A DNA stretch of 64,000 nt from an uncultured Desulfobacteraceae bacterium (GTDB lineage: Bacteria > Desulfobacterota > Desulfobacteria > Desulfobacterales > UBA5852): assembly GCA_913060875.1 (NCBI GenBank), contig CAJXSL010000001.1, forward strand, positions 310,001 through 374,000, given 5' to 3'. The notes under the pieces are model-generated. The model ran no database searches. It was not told the origin of the DNA and worked only from the letters and a program-made list of their open reading frames with translations. The position numbers and the translations under genes are program-made. This document shows positions 34,033 to 42,961 of this stretch, piece after piece; positions within the stretch are counted from its first letter, which is position 1; every line of letters starts with the position of its first letter.

Positions 34033-35373
34033 ATGGCATTAACCGGTATTCAGATTTTCAAACTCCTGCCGAAAACCAACTGCAAAGAATGCGGTGTGCC
34101 AACCTGCCTGGCCTTTGCCATGAATTTGGCTTCAGGCAAGGCCGAGCTTGACAGTTGCCCCTATGTTTCCGATGAAGCCCGCGAGAAACTGGCGGAGGCA
34201 TCGGCACCGCCGATTCGCCCTGTGGTATTGGGTGCCGGCGTGCGCAAGGCCACGGTAGGCGGCGAAACCGTTCTCTATCGTCACGAGAAAACATTTTATA
34301 ACCCCACGGCCCTGGCGGCTTTGATCACTTCGGATACGGCCGAAGGTGATGTGGCGGCCAAGATCAAAAAGTGGAATGCCTTTCAATTCGAACGGGTGGG
34401 CCTGAACTTGCGTCCGGAACTGGTGGCGTTGAAAGACGTCAACGGCGATGCGGCGGCGTTTGCCCAACTGGCCAAGCTCATTGCCGAAACTTCGGAATTC
34501 AATCTGGTTCTGATGAGTGACAGTGTGGACGTCCTCAAAGCGGGCGCGGAAGCCTGTGCCTTCAAGCGGCCTCTGCTCTATGCCGCCACGGACAGCACGG
34601 TGGACGCCCTGGGCGCCCTGGCCAAGGAGATGGACCTTCCCCTGGCGGTCAAGGCCGATTCCGTCGAAGCCCTGGTGCCCCTGACCACCAAACTGACCGA
34701 GATGGGCCTCAAGGACCTTATCCTGGATGCCGGCTCCCGTGATGTCAAGGGCGCTTTGGACGACCAGGTGGCCATGCGACGGGCGGCCCTGAAAGACCTC
34801 AAACGGGAGGTGGGTTTCTCCACCATCACATTTCCCTGCGAAATGGCATCCAACCTGGATATGGAAACCCTTATTGCCGGACAATTCATTGCCAAATACG
34901 CCGGTATCGTGGTCCTGTCCGACTTCGAGGGTGACAGCCTGTTCCCGCTGCTCCTGGAACGCCTGAATATCTTTACCGATCCCCAGCGTCCCATGACGGT
35001 GACGGAAGGCATCTTCGAAATCAACAACCCGGACGAGAACTCCCCGGTGCTGGTTACCACCAACTTTGCCCTGACCTATTTCATCGTATCCGGCGAGATC
35101 GAGGCCAGCAAGGTGCCCGCCTGGTTGCTGATCAAGGATTCCGAGGGGCTGTCGGTACTCACCGCCTGGGCCGCCGGTAAGTTTGCCGGTGACGATGTCG
35201 GCATGTTCGTTAAAAAGAGCGGCATCATGGACAAGGTCAAGCATACCGAGCTGATCATCCCCGGTTACGCTGCCGCCATTGCCGGTGACGTGGAAGAAGA
35301 ACTGCCGGGTTGGACCATTACGGTGGGGCCGCGTGAAGCCGCCCATCTGCCCGGCTTTCTCCGCGGGCGCTAA
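34033..35373 (+). CDS. acsC: CODH/ACS corrinoid iron-sulfur protein large (gamma) subunit
   Basis: A 446-residue CFeSP large subunit, which carries the corrinoid and a 4Fe-4S cluster. The N-terminal cluster motif is TNCKECGVPTC with a further Cys 16 residues later (CX2CX4CX16C), as in all AcsC/CdhE proteins. The central TIM barrel runs from about 60 to 325, and the B12-binding C-terminal domain from about 330 (GIFEINNPDENSPVLVTTNFALTYFIVSGEIE). Together with AcsD it accepts the methyl group from AcsE. AAGGAG lies 7 bases before the ATG. It is separated from acsB by the hairpin above and followed by acsE after 98 bases. Confidence 0.95.
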   Translation: MALTGIQIFKLLPKTNCKECGVPTCLAFAMNLASGKAELDSCPYVSDEAREKLAEASAPPIRPVVLGAGVRKATVGGETVLYRHEKTFYNPTALAALITSDTAEGDVAAKIKKWNAFQFERVGLNLRPELVALKDVNGDAAAFAQLAKLIAETSEFNLVLMSDSVDVLKAGAEACAFKRPLLYAATDSTVDALGALAKEMDLPLAVKADSVEALVPLTTKLTEMGLKDLILDAGSRDVKGALDDQVAMRRAALKDLKREVGFSTITFPCEMASNLDMETLIAGQFIAKYAGIVVLSDFEGDSLFPLLLERLNIFTDPQRPMTVTEGIFEINNPDENSPVLVTTNFALTYFIVSGEIEASKVPAWLLIKDSEGLSVLTAWAAGKFAGDDVGMFVKKSGIMDKVKHTELIIPGYAAAIAGDVEEELPGWTITVGPREAAHLPGFLRGR

Positions 35374-35471
35374 ATCTTCATATCGTTGTCGGTTTCGAGG
35401 GGGTGGTGCCAATATAAGGCCGCCCCTTCCTGACCGGCCCGGAAACAAAGCCTACGAGAGAGGGAGGTTCT

Positions 35472-36368
35472 ATGTTACTGTTTGGTGAAAGCTTGAATGT
35501 GATTTCCACCAAGATCGGCCGCGCCTTCAAGGAGCGGGATCCCAAGCCGATCCAGGAAGAGGCCCTGTTCCAGAAAGAAAAACGGATGGACTACATTGAC
35601 ATCAACCTGGGACCGGCCAAGAAGGACGGCCACGAGTTGATGCCCTGGGTGGTCGAGGTGGTTCAGGACGTCGTTCCCGATTTACCTCTGCTCCTGGACA
35701 CATCCAATATCGACGCCATCGAAGCGGCCCTGAAAGTGATCAAACAGGTGCCCGACGGCACGCCGCACATCATCAATTCCATCATGGTGCGACCCGAGCG
35801 CTATGAGCGCATGGTTCCCATGGCGGCTGAACACAATGCCGATTTTGTCGCCCTGATGTGGGGACCTGAAGGTTTGCCCCGGGATGAGAATGAACGCGCG
35901 GCCCTGTGCGTCGAACTGCTCTATTTTGCCAATGAAGCCGGTATTCCCAACGAGAAAATCTGGGTGGATGGCATCGTCACGCCTGTCAATATCCAGCAAC
36001 CCCAGGCCATCAGCCTGATGGAGTTCCAGAAGATGATCCCGGACATGGCCCCCGGCGCCCGCAGCACCTGCGGCCTTTCCAACATTTCCAACGGACCTCC
36101 GGATCACCTGAGACCCATCCTCAACCAGACCTACACCGTGATGCTGATGAAGTGCGGTATGGAATCGATCATCTCCGATCCTCGCGATGAACTGCTCACC
36201 GCCATCTGCAAGGGCGAACGCCAGGACATCGTGGATCTGATCTACGGCATGCTGGACGGCCAGGAGCCTGATGTGGGCAGCCTTTCCGAAGAACTGCTGA
36301 AATTCAAGAAGACGGTCGACGTCATTCTCGGGAAAACGCTTTACTCGGATTCATGGCTGGAAGTTTAA
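35472..36368 (+). CDS. acsE: Methyltetrahydrofolate:corrinoid protein methyltransferase
   Basis: A 298-residue pterin-binding TIM-barrel enzyme that transfers the methyl group of 5-methyl-H4folate to the Co(I) of CFeSP. Signatures are LLFGESLNVIS at the start, the DYIDINLGPAKKDG pterin-binding strand, LLLDTSNIDAIEAAL, INSIMVRPERYERMVP and the closing STCGLSNISNGPP block. Its length matches the family. GGGAGG precedes the ATG. It is the last of the core genes and is followed directly by a strong terminator. Confidence 0.95.
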   Translation: MLLFGESLNVISTKIGRAFKERDPKPIQEEALFQKEKRMDYIDINLGPAKKDGHELMPWVVEVVQDVVPDLPLLLDTSNIDAIEAALKVIKQVPDGTPHIINSIMVRPERYERMVPMAAEHNADFVALMWGPEGLPRDENERAALCVELLYFANEAGIPNEKIWVDGIVTPVNIQQPQAISLMEFQKMIPDMAPGARSTCGLSNISNGPPDHLRPILNQTYTVMLMKCGMESIISDPRDELLTAICKGERQDIVDLIYGMLDGQEPDVGSLSEELLKFKKTVDVILGKTLYSDSWLEV

Positions 36369-36399
36369 GCTAGTCCCGCGCGATTAACGACGAGGTATC

Positions 36400-36429
36400 A
36401 AAAAGCCCTTCCCCGCGGAAGGGCTTTTT
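36400..36429. terminator. Strong rho-independent terminator of the acs operon
   Basis: A 13-bp perfect stem (AAAAAGCCCTTCC paired with GGAAGGGCTTTTT) encloses the 4-base loop CCGC. Eight pairs are mostly GC and the outer five are A-T, giving a T5 run in either direction. It begins about 30 bases after the acsE stop and separates the operon from the DUF3786 gene. Confidence 0.92.
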
Positions 36430-36511
36430 GTGCTTTGGCACATGGGGTAGCGCCGGATGTCGGTCAACGGCGTTCATCATTCTGGTTTGAAACGGAAGGA
36501 CTTGGAACACA

Positions 36512-37129
36512 ATGGCAAACGTTGACGATTACAAGGCCGCGAAAGCGCTGGCTGTGGAAAAGCTGGCAGGCCAGTCTTTTGCCACTATCTGCGAAAGGAC
36601 CGGGCTGGCATGCCGGAATACCGACCGTTTCCAGATGCGTTTCCTGGGCCGGTTGTACGGGATTGATTTCCCGGGTTTCCAATTCGAGGACCTCGAAGCA
36701 CCGGAACGGGAGATACCGATGCAGGAGCAGGTCCTGATCCTTCATTATATGCTGGGGGCCGATCCGGAACGGCATCCGGGTGACATGATCACCTACCTGG
36801 AAATCCCCGGCGCGTCATTTTATTTCGAGCCTTTCGTCAAGCAGGCCATCGATCCCCTGAAAGAGGTTTTCGGCCGTAATCTGGATGCGTTTCATAAGGC
36901 TTGCCAGGCGTTGCATGGGACGCCCATCGATGCGGGCGATGCCAGTTATCGGTTCCAGGTTTTCCCCCAGATCGCTCTGCATTATATTCTTTGGGAGGGG
37001 GACGACGCGTATGATGCCGAGGCGAATATCCTGTTCAATGAATCCACTGGCGATGCGCTTTCGCCCGAGGATGGGGCCTGGCTGGCGGGCATGGTGGTCT
37101 GTCAGCTTATGGCTCTGAGTCGGCGGTGA
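36512..37129 (+). CDS. DUF3786 protein
   Basis: A 205-residue protein that I place in DUF3786, from the patterns CERTGLACRNTDRFQMRFLGRLYGIDF, LHYMLGADPERHPGDMITYLEIPGASFYFEPF and FPQIALHYILWEGDD. The last of these recalls the acidic substrate- or metal-facing strand of the family. No function is established. In my recollection such genes often accompany corrinoid or CODH/ACS genes in anaerobes, which fits its position 80 bases after the acs terminator. The conserved cysteines at the N-terminus and acidic WEGDD could take part in metal handling, but this is inference. GGAAGGA lies before the ATG. Confidence 0.75.
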   Translation: MANVDDYKAAKALAVEKLAGQSFATICERTGLACRNTDRFQMRFLGRLYGIDFPGFQFEDLEAPEREIPMQEQVLILHYMLGADPERHPGDMITYLEIPGASFYFEPFVKQAIDPLKEVFGRNLDAFHKACQALHGTPIDAGDASYRFQVFPQIALHYILWEGDDAYDAEANILFNESTGDALSPEDGAWLAGMVVCQLMALSRR

Positions 37130-37265
37130 ACGGTGTGCCCTGGCACGTTGCCAATCATGAGCGGGTGTGGTATTACTTGTAAAAAATATTATCTTTTGAT
37201 TTCAATATCTTAATTGATGGCCAGCCGATGGCGGAAATTTCCGGGAGCCATGGGGCGAGGGGAGA

Positions 37266-40200
37266 ATGGCAATGATCCGCTCCAAAGCACTTGAAGTCAA
37301 CATAGCGGATTACCATGTCGATGTTGCCATTGACCACAAGTATGACGTGTTGCAGACGGTCATGTCGGCCTACTTTGGCCTCCAGGAGGGACTGACCACT
37401 TTTCTCAAGGAATTGTCCCACCCCTACAAGAACTGGCATTTCATCGTCAAGGAAGCCCGGGTCTACTCCCTGGATTATTTCCATCTCATCAAATCCCACC
37501 CGGAGGGGCCGGCCGCCGCCCAAATCTATATCGATATCTATCTGCGGGCCATCGAATCCACCCGCGAAACCGATGTCTGCGTCGATGCCGTGGACAACCT
37601 GATGCTGTTTCTCCTTAAAATGGTCAAGGAGGCGGGAGAGGCTCTGGAACAGTTTGTACCGGTGTTGGACAGCGCCTTCCAGAGTATTCGCCGCTACGAT
37701 AGTGCCATTTTCATGCTGTTTTTGAAAAGCTATTATCAGCTCAACCGTTTGGGAGAGGCCTTGCTGTCCTATGGGGGCGACTATCTGGAGCATATGCAGC
37801 ACCTCAATTTGCTCCTGATCCGGTTTTATCAGGACACGTTTTACTACTGGCTGCAGGAGCAGGATCCGCAAGAATGGTTTGAGCATGAGGCCGGCGAATT
37901 CAAACCGGATGCCGAACTTGGCGACGTTTTTAAATCCGTCGCCCATAAGAGCTTTCGTCGGCATAACGAAGCCATGGATGATATCCTGCACTGTGAGGAT
38001 ATCCATTCACCGAAAGTCCTGAAGCGCCTGCTGGAGTTGCCCGGATTCAACCAGATCGTCAACGCTCATCGCGAAATTCCCAGCCGGTTGAGTGTCATCG
38101 GCAAGGAAAACGGCCGGGGTGATCTTTACCGTCTCTTGTTTCTTTTCTATCAGATGAACGTGGGAGGGCTGTCGATTATCCATGAAGAAGCCCTCCGGGA
38201 CATCAACCGGACGCTGACCTGGATCATCGACAATGAGAAACCCTGGCATATCCGCACCCTGATCGAAAAGACGTTTTCCATCCTCAAGGCCCGCGCCGCG
38301 GTTTTCCCCACAACAGCGCTCAATTGTGTCCTCAATATGGGCAAGGGGGTTTATCGGACCCAGGATATCGATTTTATCAATTTCTTTATTGATCGGGTTA
38401 TCGATCTGGGGTTCCAGACCCCCAACATCGGCGGTGTCGGCAACGACTGGCAGATTCAGGTGAACACCGCCCATCTGCAGAATATCAGGACATGGCTCGA
38501 ACTGATCGAACTGAGCCCCAAACACTCCACACGCCTGATGTCCTACCTGATCATTCACATTTCCATGTGTGGCGTATTTATCAAAGACACGGATCTTTTT
38601 CCGCGCGATATCACCCGTTTTCTCAACAGCGGGGTCGGTCCGGTTTACAATATCACCAAGCAACTGGCGCGACTTTTTCCGGTTTACTTCAATGATATCG
38701 GGGCCGAAGGCAAACTGCGCGATATTTCCACTGAGCTGGACGAGATCAATCATCGCAAGGACGCCCTGCTTCATTTTCTGCGTAAACAGTGCCATGTGGA
38801 AAGCAGCAACCTTATCATCAATTTCATGGAGGCGGTGCTGCACTTCTGGCAGACCCGGGACCCCGAATTATTGCGGTCCTATGTTCCCCCCAATATTTAC
38901 AGCGAAATTCAAACGACGGGGGCGTTTATCGACGGTGTCCATACGGCCATGCAGCGACTCAAGGAGCGCGGCCTGGGGCGCTTGGAGGCCTTGCTGCGGA
39001 TTCCCGAGGAGGGGTTGCAGAACGTTCTCACCGAATATGACGACATTGCCCCCATCGAGAGGGACCGGGTTTATCTGGCGGTCAGCCTCTACAAGCTCCT
39101 GAATCAGAAGTACAATATCGACTTCATTGAACTGGGGCATTATATCGCCCAGTTGAAAACCGACGGGTTTCCGGGTCTCGAGGCGCTGGAGAGCGTGCTC
39201 GAGATCAGCGATTCCCGTGAAAAGATGCGGGGCCTGCTCGATATCCAGGAAGAGCTGAAGGCCATCGTCCTTGCTGACCAGGTTTTCGAAATTCGCGAGG
39301 ATATTTACAAGAAGCGGCATTTTACCATCGACATTCCGTCCATGTACGGAAGTTACCATGAAATGAAATTCAACGCCCTGGGGCTGTCTTTCCGGCTGGA
39401 GGCGCTGACCAATGTTCTCTTCGAAAAATTGATCCGGCGGATCGATTTGAGTTTGATCACGCGGGCCACCTTTTATCATATTTATGATCTTCTCCTTCTC
39501 TTCCAGCGGGCCCTGGCGCTGGACGGTATCGCCTCCAAGGAGTTCGAACGGCAGTTGGGCATGCTGGCGCATGCCTTGGAGGCCCGCGGCTTTACCTTTA
39601 CCCAGTATCTGGACCTCTTCCGCGGCTTTGCCACCGCCGTCAAAAACATCATCAACGATTACTTCAACAACATCCACGAACAGAATCTGGACCGCATTAT
39701 CGAACGCACCCCGATGGATCAGGTTCTGCCCAAATATCTGCCCACCGATGACGGCCAGGCCAGAGAAGGCAACGCCCACCGGATTACCGAAATATTCTTC
39801 CGGGATTTGATTTCCCTGGCCCTGGGGCTGCGGCAATTGGATTTGTTTCTCAGCCGCATCCTCAACACCTTGTTTCATCAATCGGCCAAAATCCCCAAGG
39901 ACAGCTTGCACAGCCTGCTGAATTACGATCCCCAGCGTGCCGTTACATCGCTGGTCATGCCCAATGAGCGCGTGGACGGCATTATCTACCTCGGCAACAA
40001 GGGCTTGAACATGCTCAAGCTGCGCAATTTCGGCTTTCCGGTGCCGCCGGGGTTTATTGTGACCACCGAAGTGTTCCGCTGTCGCGACGTCATCGAGCGT
40101 TATCCGGCGGCCGAGGCCAATTTCCGCGATCAGGTCGCCCGCCACATTGCCATCCTGGAGAACTATTCCGGGAAGAAATTCGGCAACGCCCGCAACCCCC

Positions 40201-41450
40201 TCATGCTGTCGGTGCGCAGCGGCTCTTCCATCTCCCAGCCCGGAATGATGGACACTTTTCTGGATGTGGGCATGAATGAAGATATTGCCGCCGGCCTGGC
40301 CGTAAAGACCGGAAACGCCTGGTTTGCGTGGGACAATTACCGGCGTTTCCTGCAGTGCTGGGGGATGTCTTTCGATCTCCAGCGTGATGACTTCGATGCC
40401 ATTATCAGTGAGTTCAAGACCCGCTTCGGGATTCCGCTCAAGCGCGGATTCTCCGGGGAGCAGATGCAGCAACTGGCCTTGACCTACAAAGAGCTGGTCC
40501 GGGATGCGGGCATCCTGGTGCCGGAAGACCCTTTTGAACAACTGGTGCTGACCACCATGCGGGTCCTTCAATCCTGGGAGTCCACCAAGGCCAAGACTTA
40601 TCGCAAAATTATGGGGATTTCCGACGACTGGGGTACGGCGGTTACCATCCAGCAAATGGTGTTCGGCAATGTGTCCCAACGCTCCGGATCCGGTGTCGTG
40701 TTTACCCATAATCCGCGCTGGTCGGGTGATACCTTAAGGCTCTGGGGGGACTTCACCATTGAAAATCAGGGGGAAGACGTGGTTTCCGGGTTGGTGACCA
40801 CACTGCCCATTTCCGTCATCCAGCAGGAAACGGAAATGCGGGATACGGATATTACGCTGGAAACCCATTTCCCTGAAATTTTTACGGCCCTGGAAGGATT
40901 CGCCCGGGATCTGGTGTTCAAGCGGGGCTGGAGCCCCCAGGAACTGGAATTCACTTTCGAAGGCGATGCCCGTGGCGATCTCTACATTCTCCAGAGCCGG
41001 GACATGGCCATCCGGGAGCGCAAGAAGTTCATGACGTTCGATCACAGCGACCTTGGGGACCGGAAGCCCATCGGACACGGCATAGGGGTCAGCGGGGGGG
41101 CCATGAGCGGGCGGCTGGTGTTTACCCTGGATGAAATCGACTACTGGCGCAAACTGGAACCCCAGACGGCCCTGGTATTGGCCCGGTCGGATACGGTGCC
41201 GGACGACATCCGGGAAATCCATGCGGCTGATGGACTGCTGACGTCCCGCGGGGGGTTGACCTCCCATGCGGCGGTGGTGGCGCATCGGTTAGGGCGCACA
41301 GGCGTTGTGGGCTGCGGGGAGTTGCTGTGCGATGAGAAGAAAAAGACGTGCCGAATCAGCGATGTCATCCTCAGTTCGGGTGACTTTATCAGCATTAACG
41401 GCCAGGAAGGTTCCATTTATCAGGGATTGATCAAAGTCGAGGAGGCCTGA
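37266..41450 (+). CDS. PPDK-like phosphotransferase lacking the PEP-binding barrel, with a large unknown N-terminal region
   Basis: A 1394-residue protein. About residues 1-860 are helix-rich and unrecognised. From about 900 it follows the ATP-grasp domain of pyruvate phosphate dikinase: GNKGLNMLKLRNFGFPVPPGF, MLSVRSGSSISQPGMMDTFLD, DDWGTAVTIQQMVFGN, SGSGVVFTHNP and ENQGEDVVSGL. The swivelling phosphohistidine domain follows, with TSRGGLTSHAAVVAHRLG; the phospho-acceptor His is residue 1334. The protein stops 60 residues later, so the C-terminal TIM barrel that binds PEP/pyruvate is absent. ATP-grasp plus His domain alone occurs in enzymes that phosphorylate other acceptors. Here the acceptor may bind the N-terminal region or a partner. 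GAPDH is encoded next. The start could also be the second ATG, two codons on. Confidence 0.88.
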   Translation: MAMIRSKALEVNIADYHVDVAIDHKYDVLQTVMSAYFGLQEGLTTFLKELSHPYKNWHFIVKEARVYSLDYFHLIKSHPEGPAAAQIYIDIYLRAIESTRETDVCVDAVDNLMLFLLKMVKEAGEALEQFVPVLDSAFQSIRRYDSAIFMLFLKSYYQLNRLGEALLSYGGDYLEHMQHLNLLLIRFYQDTFYYWLQEQDPQEWFEHEAGEFKPDAELGDVFKSVAHKSFRRHNEAMDDILHCEDIHSPKVLKRLLELPGFNQIVNAHREIPSRLSVIGKENGRGDLYRLLFLFYQMNVGGLSIIHEEALRDINRTLTWIIDNEKPWHIRTLIEKTFSILKARAAVFPTTALNCVLNMGKGVYRTQDIDFINFFIDRVIDLGFQTPNIGGVGNDWQIQVNTAHLQNIRTWLELIELSPKHSTRLMSYLIIHISMCGVFIKDTDLFPRDITRFLNSGVGPVYNITKQLARLFPVYFNDIGAEGKLRDISTELDEINHRKDALLHFLRKQCHVESSNLIINFMEAVLHFWQTRDPELLRSYVPPNIYSEIQTTGAFIDGVHTAMQRLKERGLGRLEALLRIPEEGLQNVLTEYDDIAPIERDRVYLAVSLYKLLNQKYNIDFIELGHYIAQLKTDGFPGLEALESVLEISDSREKMRGLLDIQEELKAIVLADQVFEIREDIYKKRHFTIDIPSMYGSYHEMKFNALGLSFRLEALTNVLFEKLIRRIDLSLITRATFYHIYDLLLLFQRALALDGIASKEFERQLGMLAHALEARGFTFTQYLDLFRGFATAVKNIINDYFNNIHEQNLDRIIERTPMDQVLPKYLPTDDGQAREGNAHRITEIFFRDLISLALGLRQLDLFLSRILNTLFHQSAKIPKDSLHSLLNYDPQRAVTSLVMPNERVDGIIYLGNKGLNMLKLRNFGFPVPPGFIVTTEVFRCRDVIERYPAAEANFRDQVARHIAILENYSGKKFGNARNPLMLSVRSGSSISQPGMMDTFLDVGMNEDIAAGLAVKTGNAWFAWDNYRRFLQCWGMSFDLQRDDFDAIISEFKTRFGIPLKRGFSGEQMQQLALTYKELVRDAGILVPEDPFEQLVLTTMRVLQSWESTKAKTYRKIMGISDDWGTAVTIQQMVFGNVSQRSGSGVVFTHNPRWSGDTLRLWGDFTIENQGEDVVSGLVTTLPISVIQQETEMRDTDITLETHFPEIFTALEGFARDLVFKRGWSPQELEFTFEGDARGDLYILQSRDMAIRERKKFMTFDHSDLGDRKPIGHGIGVSGGAMSGRLVFTLDEIDYWRKLEPQTALVLARSDTVPDDIREIHAADGLLTSRGGLTSHAAVVAHRLGRTGVVGCGELLCDEKKKTCRISDVILSSGDFISINGQEGSIYQGLIKVEEA

Positions 41451-41581
41451 GACGCTGGGCGGTAACACCCGACGCAATCCCAAGAACTATCTTTTGTATT
41501 CAAGGAATCAAGGGGCCATTTTTTAATCTTTAAATCACCGGATCGAAGAGCTTCCGGCAATTATGATCATGGGGAGGACAT

Positions 41582-42847
41582 ATGGAACAGCCAGCGGATG
41601 CGGGCAAAGGGGGCAAACTTGGCGTCAACGGTTTCGGCAGGATCGGCAAATTGACCGTATGGCATCATGTGGCCCGCAAATATTTCGGTGAAATCGTTGT
41701 CAATATCGGCCGCGAGGCCGGCACCTCCATGGCCGATCTGGCCCACTATGCCGAGCGGGATTCCTCCTACGGACGACTGGGCCAGTTCCTTTATGGAAAC
41801 CAGGCGGCTTCGGTTATCGAAGCCATCGACGAGGAAGACAACAGCCTGACAATCGACGGGGTCAAGGTTCGCTTTCTCAAAACCGACCGCAACCCGGCCG
41901 ACCTGGCGTGGCGGGATCACAACGTCAAACTGGTGGTGGAAACCACCGGAAGATTTCTCGATCCCACCAAACCGGCCGACCACCCCGGCGGGGCCATACG
42001 CGGTCACCTGGAGGCCGGGGCTGAAATCGTGGTGGCGTCAGCCCCTTTCAAAATCAAGGACAAGGGGCAACCCATGCCGGAAGATGCCGTCACCACGGTC
42101 ATGGGGATCAATGCCAACGACTTCGATCCCCGCCGCCACCGGCTGGTATCCAACGCTTCCTGCACGACCACCTGCCTGGCCCATATGGTGAAGCCGCTGT
42201 TGAATTATTTCGGCCCCAAACGCATTTTGTCCGCTTCCATGGCCACCGTTCATGCGGCCACAGGCTCCCAGGCCGTGCTGGATCGCCTGCCCAAGTCAGG
42301 GGTCAAGGACTTGCGCAAGAACCGCAGCATCATGAACAATATCATTCTGACCACCACGGGGGCGGCCAATGCCCTGAGGCTGGTCATTCCCGAAATGGAG
42401 GAAATCGGTTTTATCGCCGAATCGGTGCGTGTGCCCACGGCAACGGGCTCGCTGATCATTCTGGTGCTCGATCTCCAGGAGGATATGGGCGCGGATCCCA
42501 TCCGGCGGGACACCATCAACAGCATCTACCGCCAGGCGGCGGAAATGGATCCCCACCGCTACTTTCATTTTTCCGAGAAACAGAATGTCTCGGGGGATAT
42601 CGTGGGGTTTCCCCGGGCGGCGGCCATCATCGAGGGTCATGAAACCCATACCCGCACCGCCGAGGTGACCTTTGACCTGAACAGCATTCCCGGCTTGCCG
42701 GAGAGTGTCCTGGATGCCGTCAAGCATCACGTTTACAGGATCCCCATTACCCAGGCGGTTATCTACGGCTGGTACGACAATGAAATGGGAAGTTATGTGA
42801 ACATGCTTGGCGATCGCACCGTGACGGTGGCCGAGCACATGATGTAG
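41582..42847 (+). CDS. gap: Glyceraldehyde-3-phosphate dehydrogenase, long divergent type
   Basis: A 421-residue GAPDH, about 85 residues longer than the standard enzyme. The NAD-binding start LGVNGFGRIGKLTVWHHV, the catalytic-cysteine segment SNASCTTTCLAHMVKPLL, the catalytic-His segment MATVHAATGSQAVLD, and the closing YGWYDNEMGSYVNMLGD are clear. The segment after the catalytic His differs from the common TYTNDQ, and there are extra residues in the NAD domain (near DPTKPADHPGG) and before the C-terminus. It interconverts glyceraldehyde-3-phosphate and 1,3-bisphosphoglycerate. The gene follows the dikinase-like gene after 131 bases on the same strand. Cofactor preference cannot be judged. 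Confidence 0.9.
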   Translation: MEQPADAGKGGKLGVNGFGRIGKLTVWHHVARKYFGEIVVNIGREAGTSMADLAHYAERDSSYGRLGQFLYGNQAASVIEAIDEEDNSLTIDGVKVRFLKTDRNPADLAWRDHNVKLVVETTGRFLDPTKPADHPGGAIRGHLEAGAEIVVASAPFKIKDKGQPMPEDAVTTVMGINANDFDPRRHRLVSNASCTTTCLAHMVKPLLNYFGPKRILSASMATVHAATGSQAVLDRLPKSGVKDLRKNRSIMNNIILTTTGAANALRLVIPEMEEIGFIAESVRVPTATGSLIILVLDLQEDMGADPIRRDTINSIYRQAAEMDPHRYFHFSEKQNVSGDIVGFPRAAAIIEGHETHTRTAEVTFDLNSIPGLPESVLDAVKHHVYRIPITQAVIYGWYDNEMGSYVNMLGDRTVTVAEHMM

Positions 42848-42961
42848 CCATACCGCGGTCGCGTCGCCGGTTGGATTTTTAGCGGTGGCGCGGCCTTTTC
42901 GTCTCCATCCAAGCCCACCTTCGGAGGGTGATCGGAGGCTTACCGCGCGGCGGGAAGATTC

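Noticed and set aside
36431-36460. TTGGCACATGGGGTAGC resembling a -24/-12 promoter before the DUF3786 gene
   Set aside because: Spacing between GG and GC is 11 rather than 10, and the TTGC core is missing.
37141-37153. TGGCA-CGT-TGCCA resembling a sigma-54 promoter before the dikinase-like gene
   Set aside because: The GG and GC elements lack the required 10-base spacing; it is a short palindrome only.
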